Position numbers and translations under genes: made by a program. Shown here piece after piece: positions 10,404-20,130 of a stretch of 64,000 nucleotides of DNA. The notes under the pieces were generated by a model. The model saw nothing but the letters and a program-made list of their open reading frames with translations. It made no database searches and was not told the origin of the DNA. This DNA is from Oscarella lobularis. Its lineage: Eukaryota; Porifera; Homoscleromorpha; Homosclerophorida; Oscarellidae. Position 1 is the stretch's first letter, and each line of letters begins with the position of its first letter. Where the stretch lies: contig NC_089185.1 in assembly GCF_947507565.1 (NCBI RefSeq), positions 2,108,001 to 2,172,000 of the forward strand, read 5' to 3'.

Positions 10404-10974
10404 TAGCCTCGGAGTCCCAGCCCTTTTCTCGCGTGCTTTAGGGTGGGCGTGCCGGGCGCGAGAAGGTCTGGGCACGCTTCTCATGTAGGCCTGTCCCTTT
10501 GATCTCAAATTTGATTACGTTGCGCCTGTCTCTCACCACCGAAGCTCGACTTCTACAGAGTGTGCGGGGATTTGTATCGATCTTCGATCGATCGGTAGTC
10601 CGATCGATCTCCATCGATCGGTGTCCCGATCGATATCGATCTTCGATTCATCGTTAGTCCGATCGATCTTTGATCGATCGATCGGTAGTCCGATCAATCA
10701 CCATCGATCGTTGTCCCGATCGATATCGATCGAAGATCGATCGGTAGATAGATCTCCATCGATCGGTAGACTACGGGACGGTATGAAACCCGGATGGCCG
10801 TAATTCGTCTTTGTACTCGCCGCTGATAGGGCACCCCCCGAATCGGGTTCTCGTTCTCTTATTGGTCAATTAAGATCAAAGGAACAGGCCTACATGAGAA
10901 GCGTGCCCAGACCTTCTCTTGCGCCCGGCACGCCCACCCTAAAGCACGAGAGAAGGTCTGGGACTCCGAGGCTA
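10404..10974. mobile_element. MULE-like non-autonomous element with ~100-bp TIRs
   Basis: Inverted repeats of about 100 bp, starting TAGCCTCGGAGTCCCAG and ending with its exact complement, bound a 571-bp element. They stay nearly identical through the aggcctgt...ttgatct block. The element is flanked by a perfect 9-bp direct repeat CGCTGGAGG (10395-10403 and 10975-10983). Long TIRs with a 9-bp duplication are the hallmark of Mutator-like elements; other superfamilies making 8-10 bp duplications are the alternative. No coding capacity. Confidence 0.8.
10570..10775. repeat. GATC/ATCGAT-rich palindromic tandem array inside the MITE
   Basis: About 200 bp are built of gatcgatcggtagtcc, gatcgatctccatc and gtcccgatcgatatc words, at a period near 55 bp with sub-repeats. 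The GATC tetramer recurs every few bases. The array is self-complementary and could form alternative hairpins. Confidence 0.85.
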
Positions 10975-10983
10975 CGCTGGAGG
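10975..10983. repeat. 9-bp target site duplication, right
   Basis: CGCTGGAGG, identical to 10395-10403. Confidence 0.85.
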
Positions 10984-11349
10984 TAGCAATGGTGATTTCA
11001 TGTTTTCCTATGAATTGTTGTATAAATTTTTTGTCTCATTCATAGATGCAATTAGCGGCGGAAAAAGCTAAGCGACGCGCTTCCGATTGAAAGGCGATGA
11101 AGAAATTTGTAACATCATGTCATTTTTGTGAATTCTTGGAGGGATTAGTTCACTTTATAGAATCAAGTCGCTCTCATTATCAACGATTCGTCGATGAACG
11201 AAGAATCTTGTGAAACTACAAACAACTAACCTTATTTTGGAATCAGGAATACCTTTAGGAGCAACAGCAAACTTAAAAAACCGCAAGCAAGATCGATGAA
11301 AGTAATACATTTTTTGACTTTCATCTTCCTAAGTCGAATCGTTATTGCC

Positions 11350-11880
11350 TTATTTTGTCGACGACAACGAAGGTGGTTTAGTGACAGAATAGCGAGGATG
11401 AGGGAGACGCCTACGGCAACGGAAATGACGACGACAACGAAGGTGGTACATAATCCGCTGAATGAACGATCGACTTACCCATACATTACTCGGCATGTAG
11501 AATTATATACACCTCTCGATTGGCAAAGCTCATGTAGGCAACAACGACGAAAATGAAGGCGATATTGACGGCAACGACGGAAACGAATGTGGCATAGTGA
11601 CACAGCTAGAATCCTGATGGAACTATCGACTTGATTAAACACACATTACTCGGCGTACAGCCGTCTCGATTAGCGAAGCTCGCGACGGCTATGACGACAA
11701 CGAAAAAGAGGACGATATCGACAGCAACGACGACAAAGAAGGTTGTATAGTGACACAGAATCCTGACTGAACGACTTACTCATATATTACTCCGCGTATA
11801 TACGTCTTAAATAACGGAGATGACAGAGACGGCAATGACGACGACGAAGACAACGAAAGTAAGATTATCTGTGTTGCTAC
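11350..11880. repeat. Degenerate ~150-bp tandem repeat, 3-4 units
   Basis: The words acaacgaaggtgg, tagtgacacagaatcctga, acttactcatacattactcggcg and tctcgattrgcgaagctc recur in the same order, with unit starts near 11439, 11589 and 11738. No continuous frame spans the units. The flanks (10984-11349 and 11881-12120) show no gene. Confidence 0.65.
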
Positions 11881-12139
11881 TAGTTAAACGGACTAATTTC
11901 AAGCATTTTTTCTTTAGTCCGCGAAATGCGCCCGTAACGTGGTGATAAGAAGGAGAGAAAATGATTTGATTGGTCTTTTAGTTTTTGTAAGATGAATTTT
12001 AGAAAGCGGCCACGGAATGTACAACGCTATTCTTATCACTGTCATATTATGGATATTTGATTGCATTTTGGCTGTGATTTTGCAGGACAAAGAAACGCTA
12101 GGAAATAGGAAGAAAATTGCTAAAGGCCACTACTGAAAG

Positions 12140-12192
12140 TACACTTGAAGTACGCTAAAAGTACGCTAGAAGTACGCTGAAAGTACGCTATC
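12140..12192. repeat. Short tandem repeat of agtacgctRRA
   Basis: Five units of 11-12 bp (agtacgctaaa, agtacgctaga, agtacgctgaa) lie just upstream of the 2A-bearing frame. Confidence 0.8.
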
Positions 12193-12203
12193 AATAGTAC
12201 AAT

Positions 12204-12714
12204 TTGCCAGGGTTTTCTGCTACTACATCTCTTCCTTTTGGGGATGTTGAGCTCAACCCAGGCCCTGTGAAATATTCGTGTGGTTGCCGCAATAAATCGA
12301 ATACATTGATCAAGAGGGTATTCTTTGTGATTTTTGTGAACGCTGGTTTTACTCTAAATGCAAACGTCTGCCACCACTTATCTCTGCTCTGAATCAGATT
12401 CTATAGAATGAGAGTGTTCCCGCTGTGCTCCCGTTTTCAAATTCTGATCTTGATTTGGATGAATTGTCATTAGAATCCATCACAATTGATGACAATTTGA
12501 ACTCAACATCGGATGAATCAGTCATGATTTCCGCATCGGATAATGATACGTCTTTGCTCTTCAAGAGCGCGTTTTTAAGTTCGGCAATCGGGCATATGCC
12601 GAACAAAAGTTGCTGCTGTCCGATTAACTTGCCTAACGTCCGGACCTATTGTCCGAGCGATCTCCTCGAGAATTGTAGCCATTTGCCTAGTGCGCTAAAT
12701 GACAATTTCCCGTA
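12204..12714 (+). pseudogene. CR1/L2-like retrotransposon ORF1 with 2A-like motif and PHD-like finger
   Basis: The N-terminal segment contains GDVELNPGP (12240-12266), a canonical 2A ribosome-skipping motif. Such motifs are known near the N-terminus of CR1/L2-clade elements of marine invertebrates. After a one-base frame change near 12310 a zinc finger follows (ILCDFCERWFYSKC), as in ORF1 proteins with PHD-like fingers. An acidic Ser/Asp-rich stretch (12425-12600) follows in a further open frame. ORF1 binds RNA in this family. The upstream boundary is unknown. Confidence 0.6.
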
Positions 12715-13047
12715 AAGGTGCAGCTCTCCGTAGAAGTGCAGCTTCCTTCACGTGTCGCCATCTTGATTAACAGCTGGTTGACGGAGAAGAGCCGCAGAAG
12801 AGGAGGAGCCGAATTTCACGCAATGTCGTCGAAAGCTGCAGCTACGTCAACAGAGGAGGACATGCATGTACGGCCGCTCGGCCGTTTTTGGCAGAATGGG
12901 AGGCATGGCTTGAATCTTTGAATGACCCGGACGTGGACTAGTCACGACCTTTTTAAAAAAATCTCAGAAACGATACCCAGATAATCTTCATGTCCCGACT
13001 TATGTAATGTTGACGTCGGAGAGTTTCTATTCAGTGTCCGATTAAAA

Positions 13048-13482
13048 TTGAAAGTGCAGGGAAAAACGTCCGAGCATGAAAAACTTCTTAAGACGAGCAC
13101 GGCCGGCGGACGGGCGCCGGGGTCAGTCTTGGACCCATCGAATCTAAATCAATATGGGGAGCCTATCACTTCTCTTCGGTCTTATCATTGCTCAAACTCT
13201 GGTGTTCTCTTTGCACATCTCAATATGAACAGTCTCATTGCCAAACTAGACTGGATTCGACTCATTTTACGAAAATGTTCACTTGATGTTCTAGCACTCT
13301 CTGAAACAAAACTGGATGACTCCATCTCAAATAATTTTCTTTGTTTCGAGGGATTGGAGCTTTTCAGAAAGGATCGCTCCCGACGTGGCGGAGGCGTCTG
13401 TTTATATGTCTCAAGGAAGCTTTGTTCTTCACCAATTCCAGCTCCGGATTCCCTAAACAATATAGAGGTAATTCGAGCTGAA
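13048..13482 (+). pseudogene. CR1/L2-like APE endonuclease N-terminal part (ORF2, truncated)
   Basis: This is the start of the apurinic-type endonuclease that nicks target DNA for retrotransposition. HLNMNSLIAKLDWIR, DVLALSETKLDDSI (with the catalytic Glu) and FRKDRSRRGGGVCLYVS are visible at about residues 53-135. The frame runs on to 13542, but recognisable homology stops near 13480, just before the fold-back element. The rest of the endonuclease and the RT are absent. It probably forms one truncated element with the ORF1 at 12204. Confidence 0.7.
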
Positions 13483-13559
13483 ATATGCCTGATATTTCGG
13501 CAGAGGAGCCGAGAACGCAGTAACTCGATTTTGAGGAATTAACCGTCGACTGCGCATGT

Positions 13560-14658
13560 CAGGGAAAACATACCTCTCTCAGCAGGGCGGACAAACACTG
13601 CGCATGCTCGCCTGCTAGTGAGGTAGCAATAGGGGTTAGCCAATCAGCACTCAAAGACGCGTTCTTCAAAATATTTTTGGCTGGGCCAAGCTCTAGAAGC
13701 CCTAGAAACATGTGAATGTCACATTATCGCACGGGCGCACGAAAAAACTTTTATTTGAGCCTCGACGGGTTTTTCATTTACGCTGCGCATTAGCAGATAA
13801 TCGGCCAGAAAGACAAACACCCGCCTGTAGCTAGAGAACTTGGGCTTCCAATTTCGCGAATAATAGCTGAAATTTCACGTACGCTTAGGAGAATTTTTTG
13901 CTATCGGCCACTCATCCGATTTGGCGAGAAAATTTAGCGAACTCTGCTCGAAATCCCGTTTTCGCGGGTTCGCGTTCTCCGCAGCGGACGCCAATAGTTC
14001 GCCTCTCTTGGCGGCGAGACTCACACAGCATGTTCGGCATTGACGTACGCTGCCGTGGACGAACAGCGAAGGTCCTCACGTGTACAGTCAGACATCACGG
14101 GTGTGAAGTATCATAATTGTGTTTCCTTTTCCTGTGCCCCAAATCAGACCGCGTGAGCCCTTCCTTTGTTCCTCCACGGTAGCGTACGTCAATGCCGAAC
14201 ATGCTGTGTAAGTCTCGCCGCCAAGAGAGGCGAACTGTTGGCGTCAGCTGCGGAGAACGCGAACCCGCGAAAACGGGATTTCGAGCAGAGTTCGCTAAAT
14301 TTTCTCGCCAAATCGGATGAGTGGCCGATAGCAAAACATTCTCCTAAGCGTACGTGAAATTTCAGCTATTATTCGCGAAATTGGAAGCCCAAGTTCTCTA
14401 GCTTCAGGCGAGTGTTTGTCTTTCTGGCCGATTATCTGCTAATCCGCAGCTTAAATGAAAAACCCTCGAGGCTCAAATAAAAGTTTTTTCGTGCGCCCGT
14501 GCGATAATGCGACATTCACATGTTTCTAGGGTTTCTAGACCTTGGCCCAGCCAAAAATATTTTGAAGAACGCGTTTTTGAGTACTGATTGGCTAACCCCT
14601 ATTGTTACCTCACTAGCGGCGAGCATGCGCAGTGTTTGTCCGCTCTGCTACCTCCCTT
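13560..14658. mobile_element. Fold-back element: two ~520-bp inverted arms, ~60-bp spacer
   Basis: The left arm (13560-14083) is repeated in inverse at about 14145-14658 with few mismatches. Shared landmarks include ggacaaacactgcgcatg, attggcgagaaaatttagcg-type blocks and gttcgcgttctccgc. The outer ends resemble CAGGGA...TCCCT but are not exact, and no clear target duplication was seen. The same frame, beginning MLSATHPIWRENL, appears in both arms as a consequence of symmetry, so it is not treated as a gene. A transcript would form a very long hairpin. Confidence 0.85.
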
Positions 14659-14659
14659 A

Positions 14660-15004
14660 AACGCTCTATTTATTGCCTTTGCTTTGTCAGAAACGTCGGT
14701 CAAACAGGTAGTGTAATCACTTTTGGGTATTTTGGTAGGATTTCTTCTGTTCATCCTCGTTGCTAAGTCGACGATGTCAATGCAACTAGCACAGCTAAAG
14801 GTTCCAATCCACAACAACACTTCTCATATTGAAAAGATCTTTTCTTTAGAATCCATCTCTCATTTTTGCCTGCGTGAAACGTATCTGTCGGGCCATTAAT
14901 CCAAGTAAAGTAAATACTAACTAATTCAATACGCTAATTTTGCCTTAGTCAGCAGACGGTATATTCGCGGCTTACAAGGTGTTACGCAGGTGATGGAAGT
15001 CGTC
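14660..15004. other. No recognisable gene
   Basis: An AT-rich stretch between the fold-back element and the two-gene transposon. Nothing beyond short frames is seen. Confidence 0.5.
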
Positions 15005-15006
15005 TA

Positions 15007-15029
15007 CAGTCGTTTTCAGGTAGGTTGTC
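15007..15029 (+). repeat. Left TIR of the two-gene transposon
   Basis: 23 bp beginning CAGTCGTTTTCAGG, preceded by TA; inverse copy at 17474-17496. Confidence 0.9.
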
Positions 15030-15217
15030 TCTCCTGTGACACGTCTTTGGGTGAACGCGCGTGGGCCTCAGTCCCGGATAATCAAACTCGCAAATGGCGG
15101 AACAAATTCCGAAATCGACACAAATTCTTATCCTGAAGCCGGGTAAAGCAATCTCGCTCACGCTTCTTTGTTACGATCGTCGCTTTAGGCTCTATCGTTT
15201 CTACGACGACTCCTTCC

Positions 15218-16219
15218 GTGTCTGGAACTGTTCTTTCCCCGTCTTTCACTCTTTCGCCGGCACCGTTTCGAGTCAACCCGTCCCTCGCTCAAGTCCAGAT
15301 GACAAAACCAGTGACGCCTGTGCCGTCGACTGTTCACAGTCCTTCTACGCTGTCTGCCGTGACGTCACTAAGTACGAGCCAGAATCAAAAAAATCCATAT
15401 TCATTTAAAGTCAAAATCCTGCCGGTTGGCGGTCGAGGAGGAGGAAAAACATTCATACTGAGAAGTGCTGACGTGCATGCTATCAATACAGTATCCGAGC
15501 TTAAGTCTTTGATTGAAAAAAATTTTTATTCGGAGCTCGGAAGACGACATGTTGCAGAAATTGGCGCAATGAAGAATGGAAGTCGGGTTTGGTTTTGTAA
15601 AGCTGCAGACGTCCAAGAAACGATTCAAAGAATAATGAAGCGCACCGACGTCACACTTTGGTGCACGGCACAAGAGCGAGACGGCACGACAAGCGACGAT
15701 GACAACTTGAGCGATTCTGATTCCAATTCTACCTCTCCTTTTAAAAAGAAAGCTCGAAAATCCTCATCAGGAAAGAAAAAAAATACCAAAGACGATCGAA
15801 TTGAGGAACTGATAAAAAACTTGAAAGACGAGCACGGAAACGCATTCACAATCTTGCAGTACAGGCTTTGGGCAGAAATGGTCGATGTTGGAACTCACGA
15901 ATCGCTCGAGTCTCCTCCTGATGTCCCAGCGTTCTTGGGAAAACAAACAGGATCAGGAGGAAAAAGAGTTACGTTTGCAACTGCCGTTTCGGAGCTGGGA
16001 ACTGCTATCGCGTCGGCTGTGTCAGGCAAGCCTGTTTGTCTACGAAGCTCTACGGCTGGAGGCGACGTTTCTCTTAGCCCGTCCAGAAAAGCAGAGATTC
16101 GTAGTAAATACATTCAACAGCTACGCGAACTTCACGATCTGATGAAGATAGGAGCTATAGATCAGTGTGACTTTGACGACCAGAAGAGCTTGATAATGGG
16201 TGAGCTGGGTAACATTTAG
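15218..16219 (+). CDS. Accessory protein of the transposon, unknown function (333 aa)
   Basis: Product not recognised. After a Ser/Thr/Pro-rich leader, residues about 65-155 (FKVKILPVGGRGGGKTFIL ... VTLWCTAQ) have the strand-helix alternation of a small beta-grasp or PB1-like fold. An acidic-to-basic linker with a likely nuclear signal (FKKKARKSS...GKKKN) follows, then a helical block and a C-terminal helical hairpin (residues about 290-333, KYIQQLRELHDLM). Methionine 28 (15299) is an alternative start, as is an upstream exon from 15100 (MAEQIPKS) joined by an intron with GTAAAG near 15142 and CAG before 15299. AATAAA lies at 16389. The gene sits inside the TIRs and converges with the transposase, so it is inferred to serve transposition or its regulation. 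Confidence 0.7.
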   Translation: MSGTVLSPSFTLSPAPFRVNPSLAQVQMTKPVTPVPSTVHSPSTLSAVTSLSTSQNQKNPYSFKVKILPVGGRGGGKTFILRSADVHAINTVSELKSLIEKNFYSELGRRHVAEIGAMKNGSRVWFCKAADVQETIQRIMKRTDVTLWCTAQERDGTTSDDDNLSDSDSNSTSPFKKKARKSSSGKKKNTKDDRIEELIKNLKDEHGNAFTILQYRLWAEMVDVGTHESLESPPDVPAFLGKQTGSGGKRVTFATAVSELGTAIASAVSGKPVCLRSSTAGGDVSLSPSRKAEIRSKYIQQLRELHDLMKIGAIDQCDFDDQKSLIMGELGNI

Positions 16220-16358
16220 CAAACAGTCTGCTATACAGATTTGAGAACATGCTTTGGTTATTCATAGTTTAAGTAAGAAACTCGTAAAAACGCTTTGTTT
16301 TGTTAAGGGTTAATTAATTGAGCGTTGGCAGAGTTAAATTTAACGTTTTACGAAAGAG

Positions 16359-16394
16359 TTTATTGCATGGAATTTCCTTCTACCGCAGAATAAA
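16359..16394. terminator. Crossing polyadenylation signals of the two convergent genes
   Basis: AATAAA on plus at 16389-16394 (accessory gene) and on minus at 16364-16359 (transposase). Each lies beyond the other, so the transcripts would overlap by tens of bases. Confidence 0.55.
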
Positions 16395-16403
16395 GTTAAC
16401 GTT

Positions 16404-17378
16404 TTAAGTATAACCACTATGAGATATGTACTGTTCACAGTCTGCCTTTGTGACATGAAGAAAAGCTTCAACGATTAACTTCCTGTAGCCAATGGCGCTA
16501 CGCATTAGACGACTGGATTCAGCTCTGATAAAATATTTCACTTTAGAAAACACTTCTTCTATCGGGTTAAGATCGGGACTGTACGGTGGAAGAAACTTTA
16601 CCAAAACGCCTATACTTTGAAGGAGGCCTGTCACTTCCTCCGTATGATGAATGGATGCGTTATCCATTACGACAATGCTGTGAGGGTTTGTTCCATTAAA
16701 GGGCTGAAAATGCTGCAGCATATTCTTCCTTAAAAAATTAGCAAACGTTTCACCACTAACGTTGTGGTCGTAAGTAACTGCGTCGAGTACACCCGACATT
16801 GAAATGGCGGCAATAGTGTTTTTTCTCTTATTGTAAAATACAGGAAACTTCTCTGTGGCTTCTTTACCTCTTGGAGCATATCCGTATCTTCTAATTCCAT
16901 TACGAAAATCGAATCCAACTTCATCAATAAAAACGAACATTTCAGGCAAGTAGTACGGATTGCTGACTGTCACGGCTTTAAAGTGAGACCTTTTTTTCTC
17001 ACATCTGCGAGACGCAATTGTTTTCAATTTTTTGCGAGAGAAATTACTTGATTGCAAAAAGCGGCTGAGTGTCGATAGGCTTGCTTCTCTTCCTGTTTTG
17101 TGAAAAAGGTATGCTGAAAGCTCCCGCAAATAAACTGTGGGATTGCGAATGACGCGAAGAAGCAGTTCGAATTCATCAACCCGGTTGAGAATCTTCATCG
17201 GACCATGTCTCTGTCTCCAAGCAGTAACGTCGCCGGTTCTAAGAAGCCTCTGGATGTATCGACGAACTGATTTCTCCGATATGAAGAGTATTCCTGCTAT
17301 TTCGCTTGGCGATTTTCGTTGACAAAGAAAAAGCCGCACTACTCGCCATCGTAGATCCGTAGAATAAGCTTTAGCCAT
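16404..17378 (-). CDS. IS630/Tc1-mariner superfamily transposase, DD34E (324 aa)
   Basis: This enzyme would cut and paste the 15007-17496 element through its 23-bp TIRs into TA sites. The N-terminal helix-turn-helix starts MAKAYSTDLRWRVVRLF; a second winged-helix-like region spans about residues 60-120. The catalytic triad is FVFIDEVGF, VVMDNASIHH and LNPIEEVFSKVK, with 34 residues between the second Asp and the Glu. The frame extends upstream to 17504, outside the TIR, so the internal ATG at 17378 is taken as the start. AATAAA lies at 16364-16359 on minus, 40 nt past the stop. Its position relative to the accessory AATAAA (16389) means the two 3' UTRs should overlap. No frameshift or stop interrupts the gene. 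Confidence 0.88.
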   Translation of the reverse strand: MAKAYSTDLRWRVVRLFLCQRKSPSEIAGILFISEKSVRRYIQRLLRTGDVTAWRQRHGPMKILNRVDEFELLLRVIRNPTVYLRELSAYLFHKTGREASLSTLSRFLQSSNFSRKKLKTIASRRCEKKRSHFKAVTVSNPYYLPEMFVFIDEVGFDFRNGIRRYGYAPRGKEATEKFPVFYNKRKNTIAAISMSGVLDAVTYDHNVSGETFANFLRKNMLQHFQPFNGTNPHSIVVMDNASIHHTEEVTGLLQSIGVLVKFLPPYSPDLNPIEEVFSKVKYFIRAESSRLMRSAIGYRKLIVEAFLHVTKADCEQYISHSGYT

Positions 17379-17473
17379 GATCAAGCTGTCAGAGCTGCAC
17401 AGTAGTTTCGAATACTTCTGAGAAACTGCGCGTGCGCAGTTGTGTACGGGACATTCTTCAGACCTGCAGCTAG

Positions 17474-17496
17474 GACAACCTACCTGAAAACGACTG
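17474..17496 (-). repeat. Right TIR of the two-gene transposon
   Basis: Exact inverse complement of 15007-15029, followed by TA. Confidence 0.9.
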
Positions 17497-17498
17497 TA

Positions 17499-18940
17499 AA
17501 GCAAAAATTTGTTTTTCTATATTCGAGGCCTCCTTTAATTAAAAAAGAAGGAAACATACATACTAAAGTACAAGCAAATGAAATGAAGTCTTTGCACGAG
17601 TTACCTGTGTTAACGATATAATTAACAATACCGTCTTCTATTTAATTCGGTCTGTGTAGAGAATATGCTCTCGTCCATTCTCGAGTCGAGAGCCGCACTC
17701 GTCTATACTCGACCCGATGCACTCGAACCCATACGAGGAGAAGACACGAAAGTGTTTTTCTATCACGTTACTTCACACTCAGTGGATTGACACTTTCGGC
17801 CTCTCAATCTCTGTCAGTCTCAATCTGTGTCACTCTCGACTACGAAGCTCACTCGTTTGATCGTTCTCGTCGACTTCTCGGAGATCGCCTACGCGCTTAG
17901 TTAAATGAACTTAATTGCGCGCACGTCTTACAACCTTGAATTTTTTCATTTAGCTTGTAGTTCATTTCACATATGCGTGCGCGCGTGCATGCACCTTAGA
18001 CTTCGTTACGCCAATGTGAGTTTTAGCTGCGAGTTTTAGCTTTGAAAATCTTCTGCGGAAAGTCTTTGAAATTGCGATTTGCGCTCTCCTCAATAAACGT
18101 TCAAAAATTTAACTGAGTGATTCGAGGCCAACAACAAACTTAAAGTAGAAGATAAATTCTTCTTAGTGGTGTTGAGGCCCAAAGTCCGCCTGGACGCCGA
18201 CGAGATTGGATGTTGACAACGCGAGAAGCCGTACGAGGTGACATTGCTTGCACTTTTTTAAATCTTAAATCCGGCTCTTTACGCATGCACCACTCAGCAT
18301 CCAATCAACATAACCTTGGTCCCAAACCCCAACAATACTCCCCCAACAGGAGTGGATGTCCTCATCCATGGTCGGACCAAAAACACAAAAGAAAAGACTA
18401 ATGGGCGCGCATGCAGGGAAAACAGAGAACAGAGACATCAAAGAACTCAGGAGTTACCAAGAGAGATACCAGGCAAATTATCCGATTGGCCACCGGCGCG
18501 CACGTCGTCACGCGGCGAAGAATTCCGGGAGCGACTTCCGATGCCTTGCTTCCACATTGATCCTCGATCCCAGGAGTAGGAGAATGGGTATGAGGCTCGA
18601 CGAGGTCGTTACGGAGGGTAACAGCTGCAGACTGGCCTCCGTTGAAGGATGAACAAAGGTCGAAGGTGTGGAGCCGGAAGGAAGAACTTCTATTGCAGTG
18701 CTCGGCGGAAGTTGAGTTGAAGGCGAATAGTAACGGATAATTCGCTGAACGTTTGCCAGGGTCGTTGAGCCGGATTGAACCTGAGCGAGCGCGTACGTGC
18801 TGTCGTTGAGACAATTCTGCCCCCGGTACGGGCCGTTAAAGTGTTGACGTAATTTTTGGCCAGAGACGTGGTTTCCGCACGTTGGAGTGAAGTAACACGT
18901 GCTGGCCGAACGAGCTCGAGCAATTCGAGGACCCAGAAGT
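17499..18940. other. No gene recognised
   Basis: About 1.4 kb with overlapping short frames on both strands. A minus frame ending near 18508 is Ser/Thr/Pro-rich and has a possible C/H cluster (TCYFTPTCGNH), but nothing is recognised. ctcgactctcgagtcgag-type palindromic words lie near 17670. Confidence 0.4.
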
Positions 18941-18944
18941 ATCA

Positions 18945-19510
18945 ATGGAGTCGGACAACGCCGACAAAGAAGAAGAAAGGGCCAAAGAAGCCGAGAAAAG
19001 ATCCCCAAAGGGGGACCCGCCACGAGGTCCAAGCCACGCCTACAAAGCAACATCGTCAATGCCAATCAAAAAAACAAGAAGAGTGGAGGAACTGGGAGCG
19101 CAATTGAAGGAGCAATCAGCCAGGGAGAAGAAAGAAAAGAAGAATGAAGAGAAAGAGGCGACGAAAGAAACCAACGAGAAATTTACAATGCCTATAAGGA
19201 AGCTAACGCCTGAAATCATCACCGAACAAAAGAAAGAAGCACAAGATCTCATCAAAAGATCAACGACAACGAAAGCAACAAAGCTATCGCAATAGCCCGC
19301 CGAGCCGAATTCAGTGACTTTGTCGAACGACAATTACACCCAAAAGGACTACAAATTACGGTGAACATAACGCCGATGCTTGCTAAAGACTCTGATATCT
19401 TAGACTAATTCGCCGCCGAGAAAAGAGAGTTTGAATCTAAAACAATGCAAAGCCTGATTGAACACTATTCAAAGATAGAGAAAAACATGACGAATACCAT
19501 CAAAGAAGAC
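18945..19510 (+). pseudogene. Decayed Lys/Glu-rich coiled-coil reading frame, unknown
   Basis: A frame from 18945 is rich in Lys and Glu and predicts coiled coil. Near 19255 it appears to continue one frame over (ARRAEFSDFVERQLHPKG ... QSLIEHYSKIEKNMTNT) to about 19510, interrupted by one stop. Composition suggests an ORF1-like or accessory transposon protein, but no family is recognised. It abuts a pogo-type terminus at 19516. Confidence 0.35.
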
Positions 19511-19515
19511 AGATA

Positions 19516-20130
19516 CAGTCGACTCTCCGAATAGTGGACACTTTGGGGAAGATAAAGTTGCCCACTCTAGAGAAGCTGTCCACTCAAAGAAAACCATCTA
19601 TTTTTTACGTCAATTCGAAACGGCTTTTCGCTAACAGAATTATAAGATAAACGCGTCCAAGCTTGCCTGCTTTGTACAACGCCTGCTGCAGGCAGAAACA
19701 CGGTCAATATTTTGCCTAATCTTTTTTGCTTCTTCTGCGCAGTTCTTGCTTTCCAAAAACAGTTTCACGTCTTCCAATTGCGTCAATGCTTCAGAAAACG
19801 TTGATATTTTCAAAGGAATCGTGTCGTGAACGTCGATGAGGACTGTTGCCATGTGAATGGCAGTTGACGTCTCTGATGAAGTTGGTCTCTGAATTCTGTG
19901 AATGGAATGAAAATCATCGATTATTAGTATTCCCAATCTAAAGAAAATACAATATTTTTGTAATTATTTAGATAAATAAATAATTAAGCTGGCCTTTTCT
20001 TTTTCACTGCCTCGTCAAATTGACAAATTGAATATTGTCTTTTCCTAGGTTTTTTCTGAAGTGTCGAATGGTCTCTGGGTGTCCGCTCAATCCGAGGACG
20101 CAACCGCATTCTAGGGCTGCTTCAGAGCAC
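19516..20130 (-). mobile_element. pogo/Tigger-like element remnant, 3' end
   Basis: A terminus reading CAGTCGACTCTCCGAATAGT directly after TA (19514-19515) is typical of Tigger elements. On minus, a frame (19640-19936) ends ALTQLEDVKLFLESKNC ... QASLDAF, resembling the helical C-terminus of pogo transposases; its stop is 124 bp from the TIR. An imperfect inverse of the terminus (gggtgtccgctcaatccgag) is seen at about 20070-20100. The catalytic domain is missing. Confidence 0.5.

Larger units (their letters stand above)
15007..17496. mobile_element. Complete two-gene IS630/Tc1-type DNA transposon
   Basis: The 23-bp terminal inverted repeats are perfect: they begin CAGTCGTTTTCAGGTAGG at 15007-15029, with the exact complement at 17474-17496. 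Each is flanked by TA (15005-15006 and 17497-17498), the target duplicated by this superfamily. The 2490-bp interior holds an accessory gene on plus and a transposase on minus, convergent, both open. The element looks young because TIRs, TSD and transposase are all intact. Confidence 0.9.

Noticed and set aside
13898-14334. Two frames starting MLSATHPIWRENL on opposite strands
   Set aside because: They are mirror images created by the inverted arms of the fold-back element, with no family similarity.
18508-19065. 185-aa Ser/Pro-rich minus frame as a gene
   Set aside because: It overlaps a competing plus frame of coiled-coil character, and no recognisable domain was seen.
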